A stretch of DNA of 64,000 nt, taken from NCBI RefSeq assembly GCF_000717245.1, contig NZ_JNYQ01000006.1, forward strand, positions 1 to 64,000, read 5' to 3'. The translations under genes were made by a program, and so were the position numbers. The notes under the pieces are model-generated. The model saw nothing but the letters and a program-made list of their open reading frames with translations. It did no database searches and was not told the origin of the DNA. Below are positions 27,302 to 37,055 of this stretch, piece by piece; the first letter of the stretch is position 1, and each line of letters opens with the position of its first letter. The stretch comes from Kitasatospora papulosa. GTDB taxonomy: Bacteria; Actinomycetota; Actinomycetes; Streptomycetales; Streptomycetaceae.

Positions 27302-28084
27302 CTACGGCCGGCGGCGGGGCTTCCCTCGCTTCACGCCGCCCTTGGGGTTCTTGGAACCGGCGGCCCTGCCGGAACCGCCGGACCCGCCCCGGGAGGTCTT
27401 GCCCGCGGCCGGTTTGCGTGCGGCGCCGCTCTTCTTCCCGGCGCGCCCGGCCTTGGGCTGCGGCGGTGTCGGGGGACGGCCCCGGGTGCTGTTGACGGTC
27501 CGGCCCCGGACGATCCCGATGAACTCCTCCACCAGGTCGGTGGTCTTCTCCTCCGGCCACGACAGCGCGATCCGCGACTCGGGGACGCCGGTCAGCGGCC
27601 GGTAGGTGAGGTCCTTGCGGTGGTGCAGCCGGGCCAGCGACTGCGGGACGACGAGCAGTCCCACGCCCGCCGCCACCAGCTCGACGGCGTCCGCTGTCGT
27701 CGCGGGCCGTTCGAACGCGGGCCGGCCGGGCGGGCGCTCCCAGTCGAGGGTGTCGTCCAGGGGATGGAGCACGATCTCGTCGGCGAGGTCCTCCACCGAC
27801 ATCTCCTCGACGGAGAACGCGGCGTGGTCCTTGGGGATCACGACGACCGTCGTCTCGGTGTAGAGGGGGATCGCGCTGAGGTCCGTACGGTCGACGGGCA
27901 GCCGCACGAAACCGGCGTCCGCGCCGCCGTCGCGCAGCAGACCGGCCGCATCGGCCGCGGGGACGCCGACGAGGGTCAGCGGGGTACCGGGCAGCCGCTC
28001 GTTCCAGATCCGCACCCACTTGGTCGGGGTCACGCCCGGGACGTAGGCGAGCCGGAACGCGGGGGGTACTTCCGAGCCTGTCAC
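27302..28084 (-). CDS. LysR-type substrate-binding domain protein without a DNA-binding domain
   Basis: 260 aa. From residue ~10 it is a LysR effector-binding domain (FRLAYVPGVTPTKWVRIWNERLP, VGVPAADAAGLLRDGGADAGFVRLP, VVVIPKDHAAFSVEEMSVEDLA, VAAGVGLLVVPQSLARL). No winged helix precedes it, and the upstream DNA has none either. The last ~55 residues are Gly/Ser/Lys/Arg-rich, ending KRGKPRRRP. The basic tail could supply nucleic-acid contact. It diverges from the DUF5997 gene with a 58-base gap; this pairing is common in Streptomyces. Function unknown. Confidence 0.8.
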   Translation of the reverse strand: MTGSEVPPAFRLAYVPGVTPTKWVRIWNERLPGTPLTLVGVPAADAAGLLRDGGADAGFVRLPVDRTDLSAIPLYTETTVVVIPKDHAAFSVEEMSVEDLADEIVLHPLDDTLDWERPPGRPAFERPATTADAVELVAAGVGLLVVPQSLARLHHRKDLTYRPLTGVPESRIALSWPEEKTTDLVEEFIGIVRGRTVNSTRGRPPTPPQPKAGRAGKKSGAARKPAAGKTSRGGSGGSGRAAGSKNPKGGVKRGKPRRRP

Positions 28085-28142
28085 CCCGCCAGGTTACCGG
28101 CCGTGGTCGGAGGCGCCGCACATGCTCGATACCCTGGACACC

Positions 28143-28541
28143 ATGACGTCGCACCAGACCACCCAGACGATGAAGCCCGCCACCGCGGCGAAGAAGCTGG
28201 GTGTGTACCTCGAAGCCACCCCCGCCGAGTTCCAGGAGGGCGTCGTCTCGCGCGCCGAGCTGAACGCGCTGCAGTCCGACCCGCCCGAGTGGCTGCAGGA
28301 GCTGCGCCGCAACGGCCCGCATCCCCGCCCGGTGGTCGCCTCGAAGCTGGGCGTCTCCATCGCCGGCCTCGCGCGCGGCGGTGTCACGGAGCCGCTCACG
28401 ACCGAGCAGATCGACGCGCTGAAGCAGGAGAGCCCCGAGTGGCTCCAGAAGGAGCGCGCCACCCAGGCCGACGTCCGCAAGGAAGCGGTCCGCATCAAGG
28501 AGCGCAACGCCGCCCGTGCCGAGCAGGCCGACCGCGACTGA
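28143..28541 (+). CDS. DUF5997 family protein
   Basis: 132 aa. Start at ATG 28143; an in-frame ATG 21 bases earlier is possible. The protein is helical, with the conserved MKPATAAKKLGVYLEATPAEFQ and ELNALQSDPPEWLQELRRNGPHP segments, then a second repeat-like stretch (TTEQIDALKQESPEWLQKER). It is a family of unknown function in actinobacteria, usually next to an HTH-less LysR protein as here. A strong terminator follows. Confidence 0.85.
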   Translation: MTSHQTTQTMKPATAAKKLGVYLEATPAEFQEGVVSRAELNALQSDPPEWLQELRRNGPHPRPVVASKLGVSIAGLARGGVTEPLTTEQIDALKQESPEWLQKERATQADVRKEAVRIKERNAARAEQADRD

Positions 28542-28554
28542 CGCGCCCGCGCTC

Positions 28555-28609
28555 TCCTGATGCCCTTCACGCCCTTCCGCGCGGGACGTGTTCCGCCAGG
28601 GCATCAGGA
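28555..28609. terminator. Terminator with 12-bp stem after the DUF5997 gene
   Basis: TCCTGATGCCCT (28555-28566) and AGGGCATCAGGA (28598-28609) are exact complements, with a 31-base loop. It lies between convergent genes (DUF5997 and the SRPBCC protein) and may serve both. Confidence 0.65.
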
Positions 28610-28675
28610 CGGGCGGCCCGGGTTCCGGACGCGGTCCTGCGGCAGGAGAGCCTGGCAGGGCCGTCGGCGGGCGGA

Positions 28676-29308
28676 CTATTCGCCCGTATAGAACGCGACC
28701 GTCGCCACCGTCGTCGCGGTCACGGTCTCCGGGTCCGCTCCGGAGGCGGCGAACGCACGGCCCCACTCCTCGCCCGAACGCGCGACGAAGGCCTTCGCCT
28801 CGGGTGACGCCTCCCACTCCACGGCGTCCTCCGGACTGAGCCCGCCACCCGCCAGATGCCACCCGAGCCCCAGAAGAGCCAGGTCCCAGCCGACCCCGAC
28901 CGCTCCCGGCCCGTACTGGCTCCGGAACTCCTCCGGGACGACGGACACGTGCTCCAGCTCGAACACCGTCCCCCCGCCCTCCTCGGGCGCGAGGCGCACC
29001 TCGACCTCGCTGAAGGCGGGGTCGGGACCGAACAGCCAGGACACGCGGAGGCGCTCCCGGGGCAGGCACTCCAGGATCTCGCCGCCCGCGTTCCCCTCGA
29101 GCTGGTAGCTCCCGCCGGCCCGGAACTCGCCGGTCACCGGAAGGAACCACCGGGCGATCCGCTCCGGGGACGTCACCGCGCTCCAGACCTCGGCGACCTC
29201 GGCGTCGAAGGCGCGCCGCAGCAGCACCGTGCCGGCCAGTTCCGACGCCACGCGGCGCGTGCCGACCTCCCGGTGTACACGGCTGATCTCGTCGACGATC
29301 TCGCCCAT
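28676..29308 (-). CDS. SRPBCC/AHSA1 (Aha1 C-terminal-like) domain protein
   Basis: 210 aa, ATG at 29306-29308. The AHSA1 pattern is clear: LRRAFDAEVAEVWSAVTSPERIARWFLPVTGEFRAGGSY split across two strands, then ILECLPRERLRVSWLFG, and a C-terminal helix (GWDLALLGLGWHLAG). These START-like folds bind hydrophobic ligands; in actinobacteria they often accompany an ArsR regulator, but none is adjacent here. The first ~25 residues (MGEIVDEISRVHREVG...) are an extra helix. Confidence 0.85.
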   Translation of the reverse strand: MGEIVDEISRVHREVGTRRVASELAGTVLLRRAFDAEVAEVWSAVTSPERIARWFLPVTGEFRAGGSYQLEGNAGGEILECLPRERLRVSWLFGPDPAFSEVEVRLAPEEGGGTVFELEHVSVVPEEFRSQYGPGAVGVGWDLALLGLGWHLAGGGLSPEDAVEWEASPEAKAFVARSGEEWGRAFAASGADPETVTATTVATVAFYTGE

Positions 29309-29718
29309 GGCCTTCCAGCCCTTCTCCGCGTCGTCCGCGCCGGAGACCCCGGCGGTCCCCGGGCCATGTAACCGGAATTCCTCCGTCCGCGCCCATGCGC
29401 AGGGGGCGAACCGTGCGCCCGACGTCCGTGTCCGCGCCGGACGAACACGTCCCCGCCGCGACCCGAGCCCCCTGTGGCGTCAGGGTCGTGGGGTACGCCG
29501 AAAAGGTGGCCTCCGGCCCGGCCGCCCAGCCGGTCGACCGTGCCCCGCAGGCCGTCCTCGCCGAGCTGACGCAGGCGGGCGGACGCGGTCCTGCCGTCGA
29601 TACGGTCTGCGGGCCCGGACAGGTCACGGCGGCACCGCACCGCCTGGGACCGCCCCGCGGTCACCACGGCGTCCGCCCCGCGCGGGGGGCCGCGTTCCAG
29701 CCGATCACGGTAACCGAT
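29309..29718. other. Long intergenic region before argC, no convincing gene
   Basis: About 410 bases. Both strands carry GC-driven open frames, but none has domain-like sequence, a ribosome site and even codon use together. A minus-strand frame contains GEDGLRGTVDRLGGRAG, weakly like the C-terminal half of zinc-type quinone reductases, broken by frame changes; it may be a decayed oxidoreductase. The arg promoter begins at 29721. Confidence 0.5.
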
Positions 29719-29720
29719 CT

Positions 29721-29750
29721 TTGCATAAAACTGCATAGCTGCGTATAGTC
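29721..29750 (+). promoter_or_regulatory. argC promoter with ArgR-type operator (ARG box)
   Basis: TTGCAT (29721-29726), 17 bases, TATAGT (29744-29749) form a good sigma-70-like promoter. The region repeats TTGCATA, CTGCATA and GCGTATA at 10-base spacing, as ARG boxes do. TATAGTCATGCCATC is nearly identical to CATAGTTATGCCATC in front of argH. ArgR with arginine would cover the -10. Confidence 0.75.
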
Positions 29751-29776
29751 ATGCCATCGATGAGGAGGAATGTCCG

Positions 29777-30805
29777 ATGGTGGTACGTGCGGCAGTGGCA
29801 GGAGCGAGCGGATACGCCGGCGGGGAGCTGCTCCGCCTGCTCCTCTCCCACCCACAGGTCGAGATCGGGGCCCTCACCGCCCACTCCAACGCCGGGGAGC
29901 CGCTCGGCGCCCTGCAGCCGCACCTGCGGCCCCTCGCGGACCGGGTTCTCCGGCCGACCACGGCAGAGGTGCTCGGCGGGCACGACGTCGTCTTCCTGGC
30001 CCTGCCGCACGGGCAGTCCGCCGCCGTGGCGGAGCAGCTCGGTGACGAGGTGCTCGTCGTCGACATGGGTGCCGACTTCCGCCTCGCGGACCCGGCGGAC
30101 TGGGAGAAGTTCTACGGCTCGCCGCACGCCGGCACCTGGCCCTACGGCCTGCCCGAACTGCCCGGTGCCCGCGCCGCACTGGCGGGCACCAAGCGCATCG
30201 CCGTGCCCGGCTGCTACCCGACCGCCGTCTCCCTCGCGCTCTTCCCGGCCTACGCGGCCGGCCTCGCCGAGCCCGAGGCCGTCGTCGTCGCGGCGTCCGG
30301 CACCTCCGGCGCGGGCAAGGCGGCCAAGCCGCACCTGCTCGGCTCCGAGGTCATGGGCAACATGACGCCCTACGGCGTCGGCGGCGTCCACCGGCACACC
30401 CCCGAGATGATCCAGAACCTCGGGGCCGCGGCCGGTGAGCCCGTCTCCGTGTCCTTCACACCGACCCTCGCGCCCATGCCCCGCGGCATCCTCGCCACGT
30501 GCAGCGCCAAGGCGAAGCCCGGGGTGGGCGCCGAGCAGCTCCGCACGGCGTACGAGAAGGCCTTCGCCGACGAGCCGTTCGTCGACCTGCTGCCCGAGGG
30601 GCAGTGGCCCTCCACCGCGGCGGTGTACGGGTCCAACGCCGTGCAGATCCAGGTCGCCCACGACGAGGCGGCCGGCCGGATCGTCGTGATCAGCGCCATC
30701 GACAACCTCGCCAAGGGCACCGCCGGAGGCGCCCTGCAGAGCATGAACATCGCCCTCGGGCTTCCCGAGGACACAGGTCTTTCCACGATCGGAGTCGCAC
30801 CGTGA
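29777..30805 (+). CDS. argC: N-acetyl-gamma-glutamyl-phosphate reductase
   Basis: 342 aa, ATG with GAGGAGG 10 bases upstream. NADPH-binding AVAGASGYAGGELLRLL at the N-terminus and the catalytic cysteine in AVPGCYPTAVSLAL. It makes N-acetylglutamate semialdehyde, the third step of arginine synthesis. First gene of argC-argJ-argB-argD-argR; argJ starts inside its stop (GTGA). Family-typical length. Confidence 0.97.
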   Translation: MVVRAAVAGASGYAGGELLRLLLSHPQVEIGALTAHSNAGEPLGALQPHLRPLADRVLRPTTAEVLGGHDVVFLALPHGQSAAVAEQLGDEVLVVDMGADFRLADPADWEKFYGSPHAGTWPYGLPELPGARAALAGTKRIAVPGCYPTAVSLALFPAYAAGLAEPEAVVVAASGTSGAGKAAKPHLLGSEVMGNMTPYGVGGVHRHTPEMIQNLGAAAGEPVSVSFTPTLAPMPRGILATCSAKAKPGVGAEQLRTAYEKAFADEPFVDLLPEGQWPSTAAVYGSNAVQIQVAHDEAAGRIVVISAIDNLAKGTAGGALQSMNIALGLPEDTGLSTIGVAP

Positions 30806-31980
30806 GCGTCACGGCAGCACAGGGGTTCTCGGCGGCGGGCATCGCCGCCGGAATCAAGGAGAGCGGCGGCCCGGACCTGGCCGTCGTGGTCAACCAGGGG
30901 CCGCGCTGCGCCGCCGCGGGAGTCTTCACCTCCAACCGCGTCAAGGCGGCCCCCGTCCTCTGGTCGGAGCAGGTGCTCAAGAGCGGTGAGGTGACCGCTG
31001 TGGTACTCAACTCCGGTGGCGCCAACGCCTGTACGGGACCCCAGGGCTTCCAGGACACCCACGCGACCGCCGAGAAGGCGGCCGACTCCCTCAACAGCGC
31101 CGGATACGACGAGACGGGCGGACACGGCGCCGGCACGGTCGCCGTCGCCTCCACCGGCCTGATCGGCCTGCCGCTGCCCATGGACAAGCTCCTCCCCGGC
31201 ATCGACAAGGCGGTCGCCCAACTAACCCCGCACGGCGGCGAGAAGGCCGCCATCGCGATCAAGACCACCGACACCGTCCACAAGACGAGCGTGGTCACCC
31301 ACGGCGGCTGGACCGTCGGCGGTATGGCCAAGGGCGCGGGCATGCTCGCCCCCGGCCTCGCCACCATGCTGGTCGTCCTCACCACCGACGCCGATGTCGA
31401 AGCCCCCGTGCTCGACGCGTCCCTGCGCGCCGCGACCCGTACCACCTTCGACCGCGTCGACTCCGACGGCTGCATGTCGACCAACGACACCGTGCTGCTG
31501 CTGGCCTCCGGGGCGAGCGGCATCTCCCCGGGCCGGGCCGAGTTCGACCAGGCCGTGCAGCGCGTCTGCGCCGACCTCGCCCGCCAGCTCATCGGCGACG
31601 CCGAGGGCGCGTCCAAGGACATCCGGATCGAGGTGGTCAACGCCGCGACCGAGGACGACGCCGTCGAGGTCGGCCGGAGCATCGCCCGCAACAACCTCCT
31701 CAAGTGCGCCATCCACGGCGAGGACCCCAACTGGGGCCGCGTCCTCTCCGCGATCGGCACCACGAAGGCCGCCTTCGAGCCCGACCAGCTGAACGTCGCC
31801 ATCAACGACGTCTGGGTGTGCAAGAACGGCAGCGTCGGCGAGGACCGGGAACTGGTCGACATGCGCTACCGGGAGGTCAGGATCACCGCGGACCTCGCGG
31901 CCGGGGCGGAGTCCGCCGTCATCTGGGCCAACGACCTGACCGCCGAGTACGTCCACGAGAACAGCGCGTACAGCTCATGA
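30802..31980 (+). CDS. argJ: Bifunctional glutamate N-acetyltransferase/ornithine acetyltransferase
   Basis: 392 aa; GTG at 30802 overlaps the argC stop. ArgJ precursors self-cleave at an Ala-Thr bond; here that bond is in KGAGMLAPGLATML, giving the catalytic Thr of the beta chain. Other markers: VVVNQGPRCAAAGVFTSNRV near the start, DSDGCMSTNDTVLLLA, and AIHGEDPNWGRVLSAIG near the C-terminus. It recycles the acetyl group from N-acetylornithine to glutamate, and the annotation of an additional NAGS activity rests on family knowledge. Confidence 0.96.
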   Translation: MSVTAAQGFSAAGIAAGIKESGGPDLAVVVNQGPRCAAAGVFTSNRVKAAPVLWSEQVLKSGEVTAVVLNSGGANACTGPQGFQDTHATAEKAADSLNSAGYDETGGHGAGTVAVASTGLIGLPLPMDKLLPGIDKAVAQLTPHGGEKAAIAIKTTDTVHKTSVVTHGGWTVGGMAKGAGMLAPGLATMLVVLTTDADVEAPVLDASLRAATRTTFDRVDSDGCMSTNDTVLLLASGASGISPGRAEFDQAVQRVCADLARQLIGDAEGASKDIRIEVVNAATEDDAVEVGRSIARNNLLKCAIHGEDPNWGRVLSAIGTTKAAFEPDQLNVAINDVWVCKNGSVGEDRELVDMRYREVRITADLAAGAESAVIWANDLTAEYVHENSAYSS

Positions 31981-32899
31981 GCGCCGCGAGGAAGCACACC
32001 GCGCTGCCGAAGGCGCAGATCCTCATCGAGGCGCTGCCCTGGCTCACCCGGCACCACGGCAGAACCGTCGTCATCAAGTTCGGCGGCAACGCCATGGTCG
32101 ACGAGGAGCTGAAGGCCGCCTTCGCCCAGGACGTCGTCTTCCTGCGGCACGCCGGGCTGAAGCCCGTCGTGGTGCACGGCGGCGGCCCGCAGATCAGTGC
32201 CCAGCTCGACAAGCAGGGCCTGGTCAGCGAGTTCAAGGCAGGGCTGCGCGTCACCACGCCCGAGGCCATGGACGTCGTCCGCATGGTCCTGGCGGGGCAG
32301 GTCCAGCGTGAGCTCGTCGGGCTGCTCAACCAGCACGGCCCGCTCGCCGTCGGTATGACCGGCGAGGACGCGCACACGATCACCGCCGTCCAGCACCGGC
32401 CCGTGATAGACGGCGAGGCCGTGGACATCGGCCGGGTCGGGGAGATCACCGACATCGACACGGGAGCGATCCAGGCGCTGCTGGACGACGGCCGGATCCC
32501 GGTCATCTCCTCCATCGCACGCTCGGCGGAGGACAACCACGTCTACAACGTCAACGCCGACACCGCGGCGGCCGCACTCGCCGCCGCGCTGAACGCCGAG
32601 ACGCTGATGGTCCTCACCGACGTCGAGGGCCTCTACGAGGACTGGCCCAACAGCGACGACGTCATCAGCCGCCTCACCGCCACCCAGCTGGAGAAGCTGC
32701 TGCCCGACCTCTCCAGCGGCATGGTGCCCAAGATGCAGGGCTGCCTCCACGCCGTACGCAACGGTGTGGAGACCGCCCGTGTCATCGACGGCAGGGTCCA
32801 GCACTCGATCCTGCTGGAGATCTTCACCGACGAAGGAATCGGCACGATGGTCGTGCCCGACGCAACAGCCGCCGCCCGGTTCGGCGCTGAGGGGGAGTC

Positions 32900-32903
<4 letters not shown>
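31977..32903 (+). CDS. argB: N-acetylglutamate kinase
   Basis: 308 aa, ATG at 31977 inside the argJ stop (ATGA). Amino-acid kinase motifs: VVIKFGGNAM (ATP-binding Lys), VVVHGGGPQIS, and the arginine-feedback-type N-terminal helix (ALPKAQILIEALPWL) seen in arginine-inhibited hexameric enzymes. YNVNADTAAAALA and the C-terminal GMVPKMQGCLHAV are also typical. Second step of arginine synthesis, likely allosterically inhibited by arginine. Confidence 0.97.
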
Positions 32904-34096
<1,193 letters not shown>

Positions 34097-34121
34097 CGAT
34101 CCGGAGAATGAGGCGACGACG

Positions 34122-34667
34122 ATGACCGAGGCGCAGGAAACCGAGCACGGCGGGCCGTCGGTGCCACAGACACGCACGGCGCGCCACCGCAGGATCGTGG
34201 ACATCCTGAACCGCCAGCCCGTGCGCTCGCAGAGCCAGCTGGCCAGGCTGCTGTCCGACGACGGCCTGAGCGTCACCCAGGCGACGCTCAGCCGCGACCT
34301 GGACGAGCTCGGAGCGGTGAAGATCCGCAACACCGGCGGCGAGCTGATCTACGCCGTGCCGAGCGAGGGCGGTTTCCGCACCCCGCAGGCGCCGCTCGGG
34401 GGCTCGGCGAAGGAGGAGCGGATGCGCAGACTCTCCGCCGAGCTGCTCATCTCCGCGGAGGCCTCGGCCAACCTGGTGGTGCTGCGTACGCCGCCGGGCG
34501 CCGCGCAGTTCCTCGCCTCGGCCATCGACCAGGCCGAACTCCGGGCGATCCTGGGCACGATCGCGGGGGACGACACGCTGATGCTGATCAGCCGTGACCC
34601 GAACGGTGGCCAGGCCCTCGCCGACCACCTGCTGCGGCTGGCCCAGAACGACCGCGGAGTTCAGTAG
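34122..34667 (+). CDS. argR: Arginine repressor
   Basis: 181 aa; ATG at 34122 with GAGG upstream. N-terminal winged helix (ARHRRIVDILNRQPVRSQ, then LSVTQATLSRDLDELGAVKI), C-terminal oligomerisation and arginine-binding domain (LRTPPGAAQFLASAID, then LGTIAGDDTLMLIS). It represses its own operon and argH through the boxes at ~29.73 and ~35.50 kb. The extra ~20 N-terminal residues are typical for Streptomyces. Its stop overlaps the tail of the convergent transpeptidase-like gene by 7 bases. Confidence 0.96.
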   Translation: MTEAQETEHGGPSVPQTRTARHRRIVDILNRQPVRSQSQLARLLSDDGLSVTQATLSRDLDELGAVKIRNTGGELIYAVPSEGGFRTPQAPLGGSAKEERMRRLSAELLISAEASANLVVLRTPPGAAQFLASAIDQAELRAILGTIAGDDTLMLISRDPNGGQALADHLLRLAQNDRGVQ

Positions 34668-35362
34668 CGGGTGATCGCGGTCCGTCCGGACGCCGTCCCG
34701 ATCGCGATGTGCGGGCGGCGGGCCGGGTCGGCCCAGCGCAGGACGCGGTTCATGGCGGCCGCCGGCACGGACACGCAGCCGGCGGTCGCCCCTTTGCCGT
34801 CGACGTGCAGGAAGATCCCGGCGCCCCTGCCCCGCACCGGCCGGTGGTAGTTGAAGCCGATGACGAGCGCACGGGCGTACTGGGTGGAGTAGCCGACGAG
34901 GTGTTCGGCCTCCTCGGGGCGGCAGTCGGCGGGACGCGGGTCGACCCAACGGTTGTAGGAGCGTGACAGGTTGTCCTGGCACCACCACGAGCCTTCGCCG
35001 ACCCGCCGGTAGGGATGGCGGGTTCCCGGCGCGGCCGCCTCGATGCCGAAGGCGTACGGCAGGTCGTACAGGCCGGTGGGCGTGGTGTTCGTGCCCTGGA
35101 CACGCGTGGCGCCCTCGGTCAGGCCGTTCGCCCCGAAGCGGGCGGGCGCCGACCCCGCCGCCACCCAGCCGCCGCCGCGCCGGTCCCACCAGGTGAGCGT
35201 GCCGGTGGTGGAGTCCGCGCGCGGGGCCTGGGCGGTGATCAGCTGCGTACCGCCGCCCGTGTCGGCCAGCCGCTCCGGAAGGGGCGGGGGCCCGGCGGGC
35301 CGCGCCGCGAGCGAACCGGCCAGGGCCAGCAGGACCGACGCGGTCACCAGGAGTCTGCGCAT
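34661..35362 (-). CDS. Secreted L,D-transpeptidase (YkuD)-family-like protein
   Basis: 233 aa; ATG at 35360-35362. The N-terminus MRRLLVTASVLLALAGSLAA is a Sec signal. The C-terminal half resembles the L,D-transpeptidase active site: IFLHVDGKGATAGCVSVP, with His, a Gly-rich loop and Cys, matching HxxG...GC(V/I). Members cross-link peptidoglycan by 3-3 bonds; cysteine in GCVS is the likely nucleophile. It lies between argR and argH, transcribed opposite to both, and separates argH from the arg operon. Confidence 0.85.
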   Translation of the reverse strand: MRRLLVTASVLLALAGSLAARPAGPPPLPERLADTGGGTQLITAQAPRADSTTGTLTWWDRRGGGWVAAGSAPARFGANGLTEGATRVQGTNTTPTGLYDLPYAFGIEAAAPGTRHPYRRVGEGSWWCQDNLSRSYNRWVDPRPADCRPEEAEHLVGYSTQYARALVIGFNYHRPVRGRGAGIFLHVDGKGATAGCVSVPAAAMNRVLRWADPARRPHIAIGTASGRTAITRY

Positions 35363-35473
35363 GCTCCGGACCGTACGGGGCCCGGCGGCACGCCCCCACC
35401 GCGCCTGCTCCGTACGGCCCAGGGACTCACCCCGTGGCGGGCGTGGTGGCAGCCGGCGCCGCGGCCCGTTGCT

Positions 35474-35515
35474 TTGACAAAACATGCGGCCCCTTGCATA
35501 GTTATGCCATCACGC
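35474..35515 (+). promoter_or_regulatory. argH promoter with ArgR-type operator
   Basis: TTGACA (35474-35479), 17 bases, CATAGT (35497-35502). CATAGTTATGCCATC (35497-35511) nearly repeats the sequence at the argC -10, so ArgR probably binds here too. The start codon lies ~50 bases downstream. Confidence 0.7.
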
Positions 35516-35558
35516 CGTGAGGCGGACGCACATCCCTTGCACTCCCGAGGAGCACGCA

Positions 35559-36992
35559 GTGAGCAACGGCACCGGAAACAGCGACGTACGCCTCTGGGGC
35601 GGCCGTTTCGCCGACGGCCCGGCCGAAGCGCTGGCCAAGCTGTCCGCGTCCGTCCACTTCGACTGGCGGCTCGCCCCCTACGACATCGCCGGCTCCCGCG
35701 CCCACGCGCGTGTGCTCACCAAGGCGGGACTGCTCACCGACGACGAGCTGGCCCGGATGACCGAGGGCCTGGACTCGCTCGAAGCCGCCGTCGCCGACGG
35801 CTCCTTCACCGGCACCATCGCCGACGAGGACGTCCACACCGCACTGGAGCGCGGGCTCCTGGAACGTCTCGGTCCGGACCTCGGCGGGAAGCTGCGCGCC
35901 GGCCGGTCCCGCAACGACCAGGTGGCCACGCTCTTCCGCATGTACCTGCGCGACCACGCCCGGATCATCGGCGGACTGGTGGCCGAGCTCCAGGACGCCC
36001 TGGTGGGGCTGGCCGAGGCGCACCCCGACGTCGCCATGCCCGGCCGCACGCACCTCCAGCACGCCCAGCCCGTCCTCTTCGCCCATCACGTCCTGGCGCA
36101 CGCGCAGTCCCTCTCCCGGGACGCCGAGCGGCTGCGACAGTGGGACGAGCGGACCGCCGTCTCCCCGTACGGCTCCGGCGCGCTGGCCGGCTCCTCCCTG
36201 GGCCTCGACCCGGAGGCGGTGGCCGCGGACCTCGGCTTCGAGCGCGGCTCCGTCGCCAACTCGATCGACGGCACCGCGTCCCGTGACTTCGTCGCCGAGT
36301 TCGCCTTCATCACCGCGATGATCGGCGTGAACCTCTCCCGGATCGCCGAGGAGATCATCATCTGGAACACGAAGGAGTTCTCCTTCGTCACCCTCCACGA
36401 CGCCTTCTCCACCGGCTCCTCGATCATGCCGCAGAAGAAGAACCCGGACATCGCCGAGCTGGCCCGGGGCAAGTCCGGCCGCCTCATCGGCAACCTGACG
36501 GGCCTGATGGCGACGCTGAAGGCCCTCCCGCTCGCGTACAACCGCGACCTCCAGGAGGACAAGGAGCCGGTCTTCGACTCCTGCGACCAGCTGGAGATCC
36601 TGCTGCCCGCCTTCACCGGGATGATGGCCACGCTCACGGTAAACCGGGAGCGCATGGAGGAGCTGGCCCCGGCCGGCTTCTCGCTCGCCACGGACATCGC
36701 CGAATGGCTCGTCAAGCAGGGCGTCCCCTTCCGGGTGGCGCACGAGGTCGCCGGTGAGTGCGTGAAGGTGTGCGAGCAGGAGGGCATCGAGCTCGACGAG
36801 CTGACGGACGAGCAGTTCGCGAAGATCTCCGCGCACCTCACCCCGGAGGTCCGCACCGTCCTGAACGTGCCCGGCGCACTCGCCTCCCGCGACGGGCGCG
36901 GCGGGACGGCCCCCTCGGCCGTCGCGGTCCAGCTGGCCGAGGTGAAGGCCGACCTGGTGACGCAGCACGCCTGGGCGACCGCGCGCGGGTGA
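35559..36992 (+). CDS. argH: Argininosuccinate lyase
   Basis: 477 aa; GTG at 35559 after GAGGAG. Fumarase/aspartase superfamily signature GSSIMPQKKNPDIAE with the catalytic Ser region, plus AGRSRNDQVATLFRM and HLQHAQPVLFAHH. It splits argininosuccinate into arginine and fumarate. Transcribed from its own ArgR-controlled promoter, separate from argCJBDR. The usual argG partner is not in the window. Confidence 0.96.
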   Translation: MSNGTGNSDVRLWGGRFADGPAEALAKLSASVHFDWRLAPYDIAGSRAHARVLTKAGLLTDDELARMTEGLDSLEAAVADGSFTGTIADEDVHTALERGLLERLGPDLGGKLRAGRSRNDQVATLFRMYLRDHARIIGGLVAELQDALVGLAEAHPDVAMPGRTHLQHAQPVLFAHHVLAHAQSLSRDAERLRQWDERTAVSPYGSGALAGSSLGLDPEAVAADLGFERGSVANSIDGTASRDFVAEFAFITAMIGVNLSRIAEEIIIWNTKEFSFVTLHDAFSTGSSIMPQKKNPDIAELARGKSGRLIGNLTGLMATLKALPLAYNRDLQEDKEPVFDSCDQLEILLPAFTGMMATLTVNRERMEELAPAGFSLATDIAEWLVKQGVPFRVAHEVAGECVKVCEQEGIELDELTDEQFAKISAHLTPEVRTVLNVPGALASRDGRGGTAPSAVAVQLAEVKADLVTQHAWATARG

Positions 36993-37055
36993 TTCGCGGG
37001 CATCGCGGGCTACGTTGACGGGAAGGCGTTCGGAACCGACCCAGAGGAGCCCGCG

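Noticed and set aside
29309..29718. Zinc-type quinone reductase gene on the minus strand
   Set aside because: Only a short stretch looks right, spread over different frames; too weak to annotate as a gene or pseudogene.
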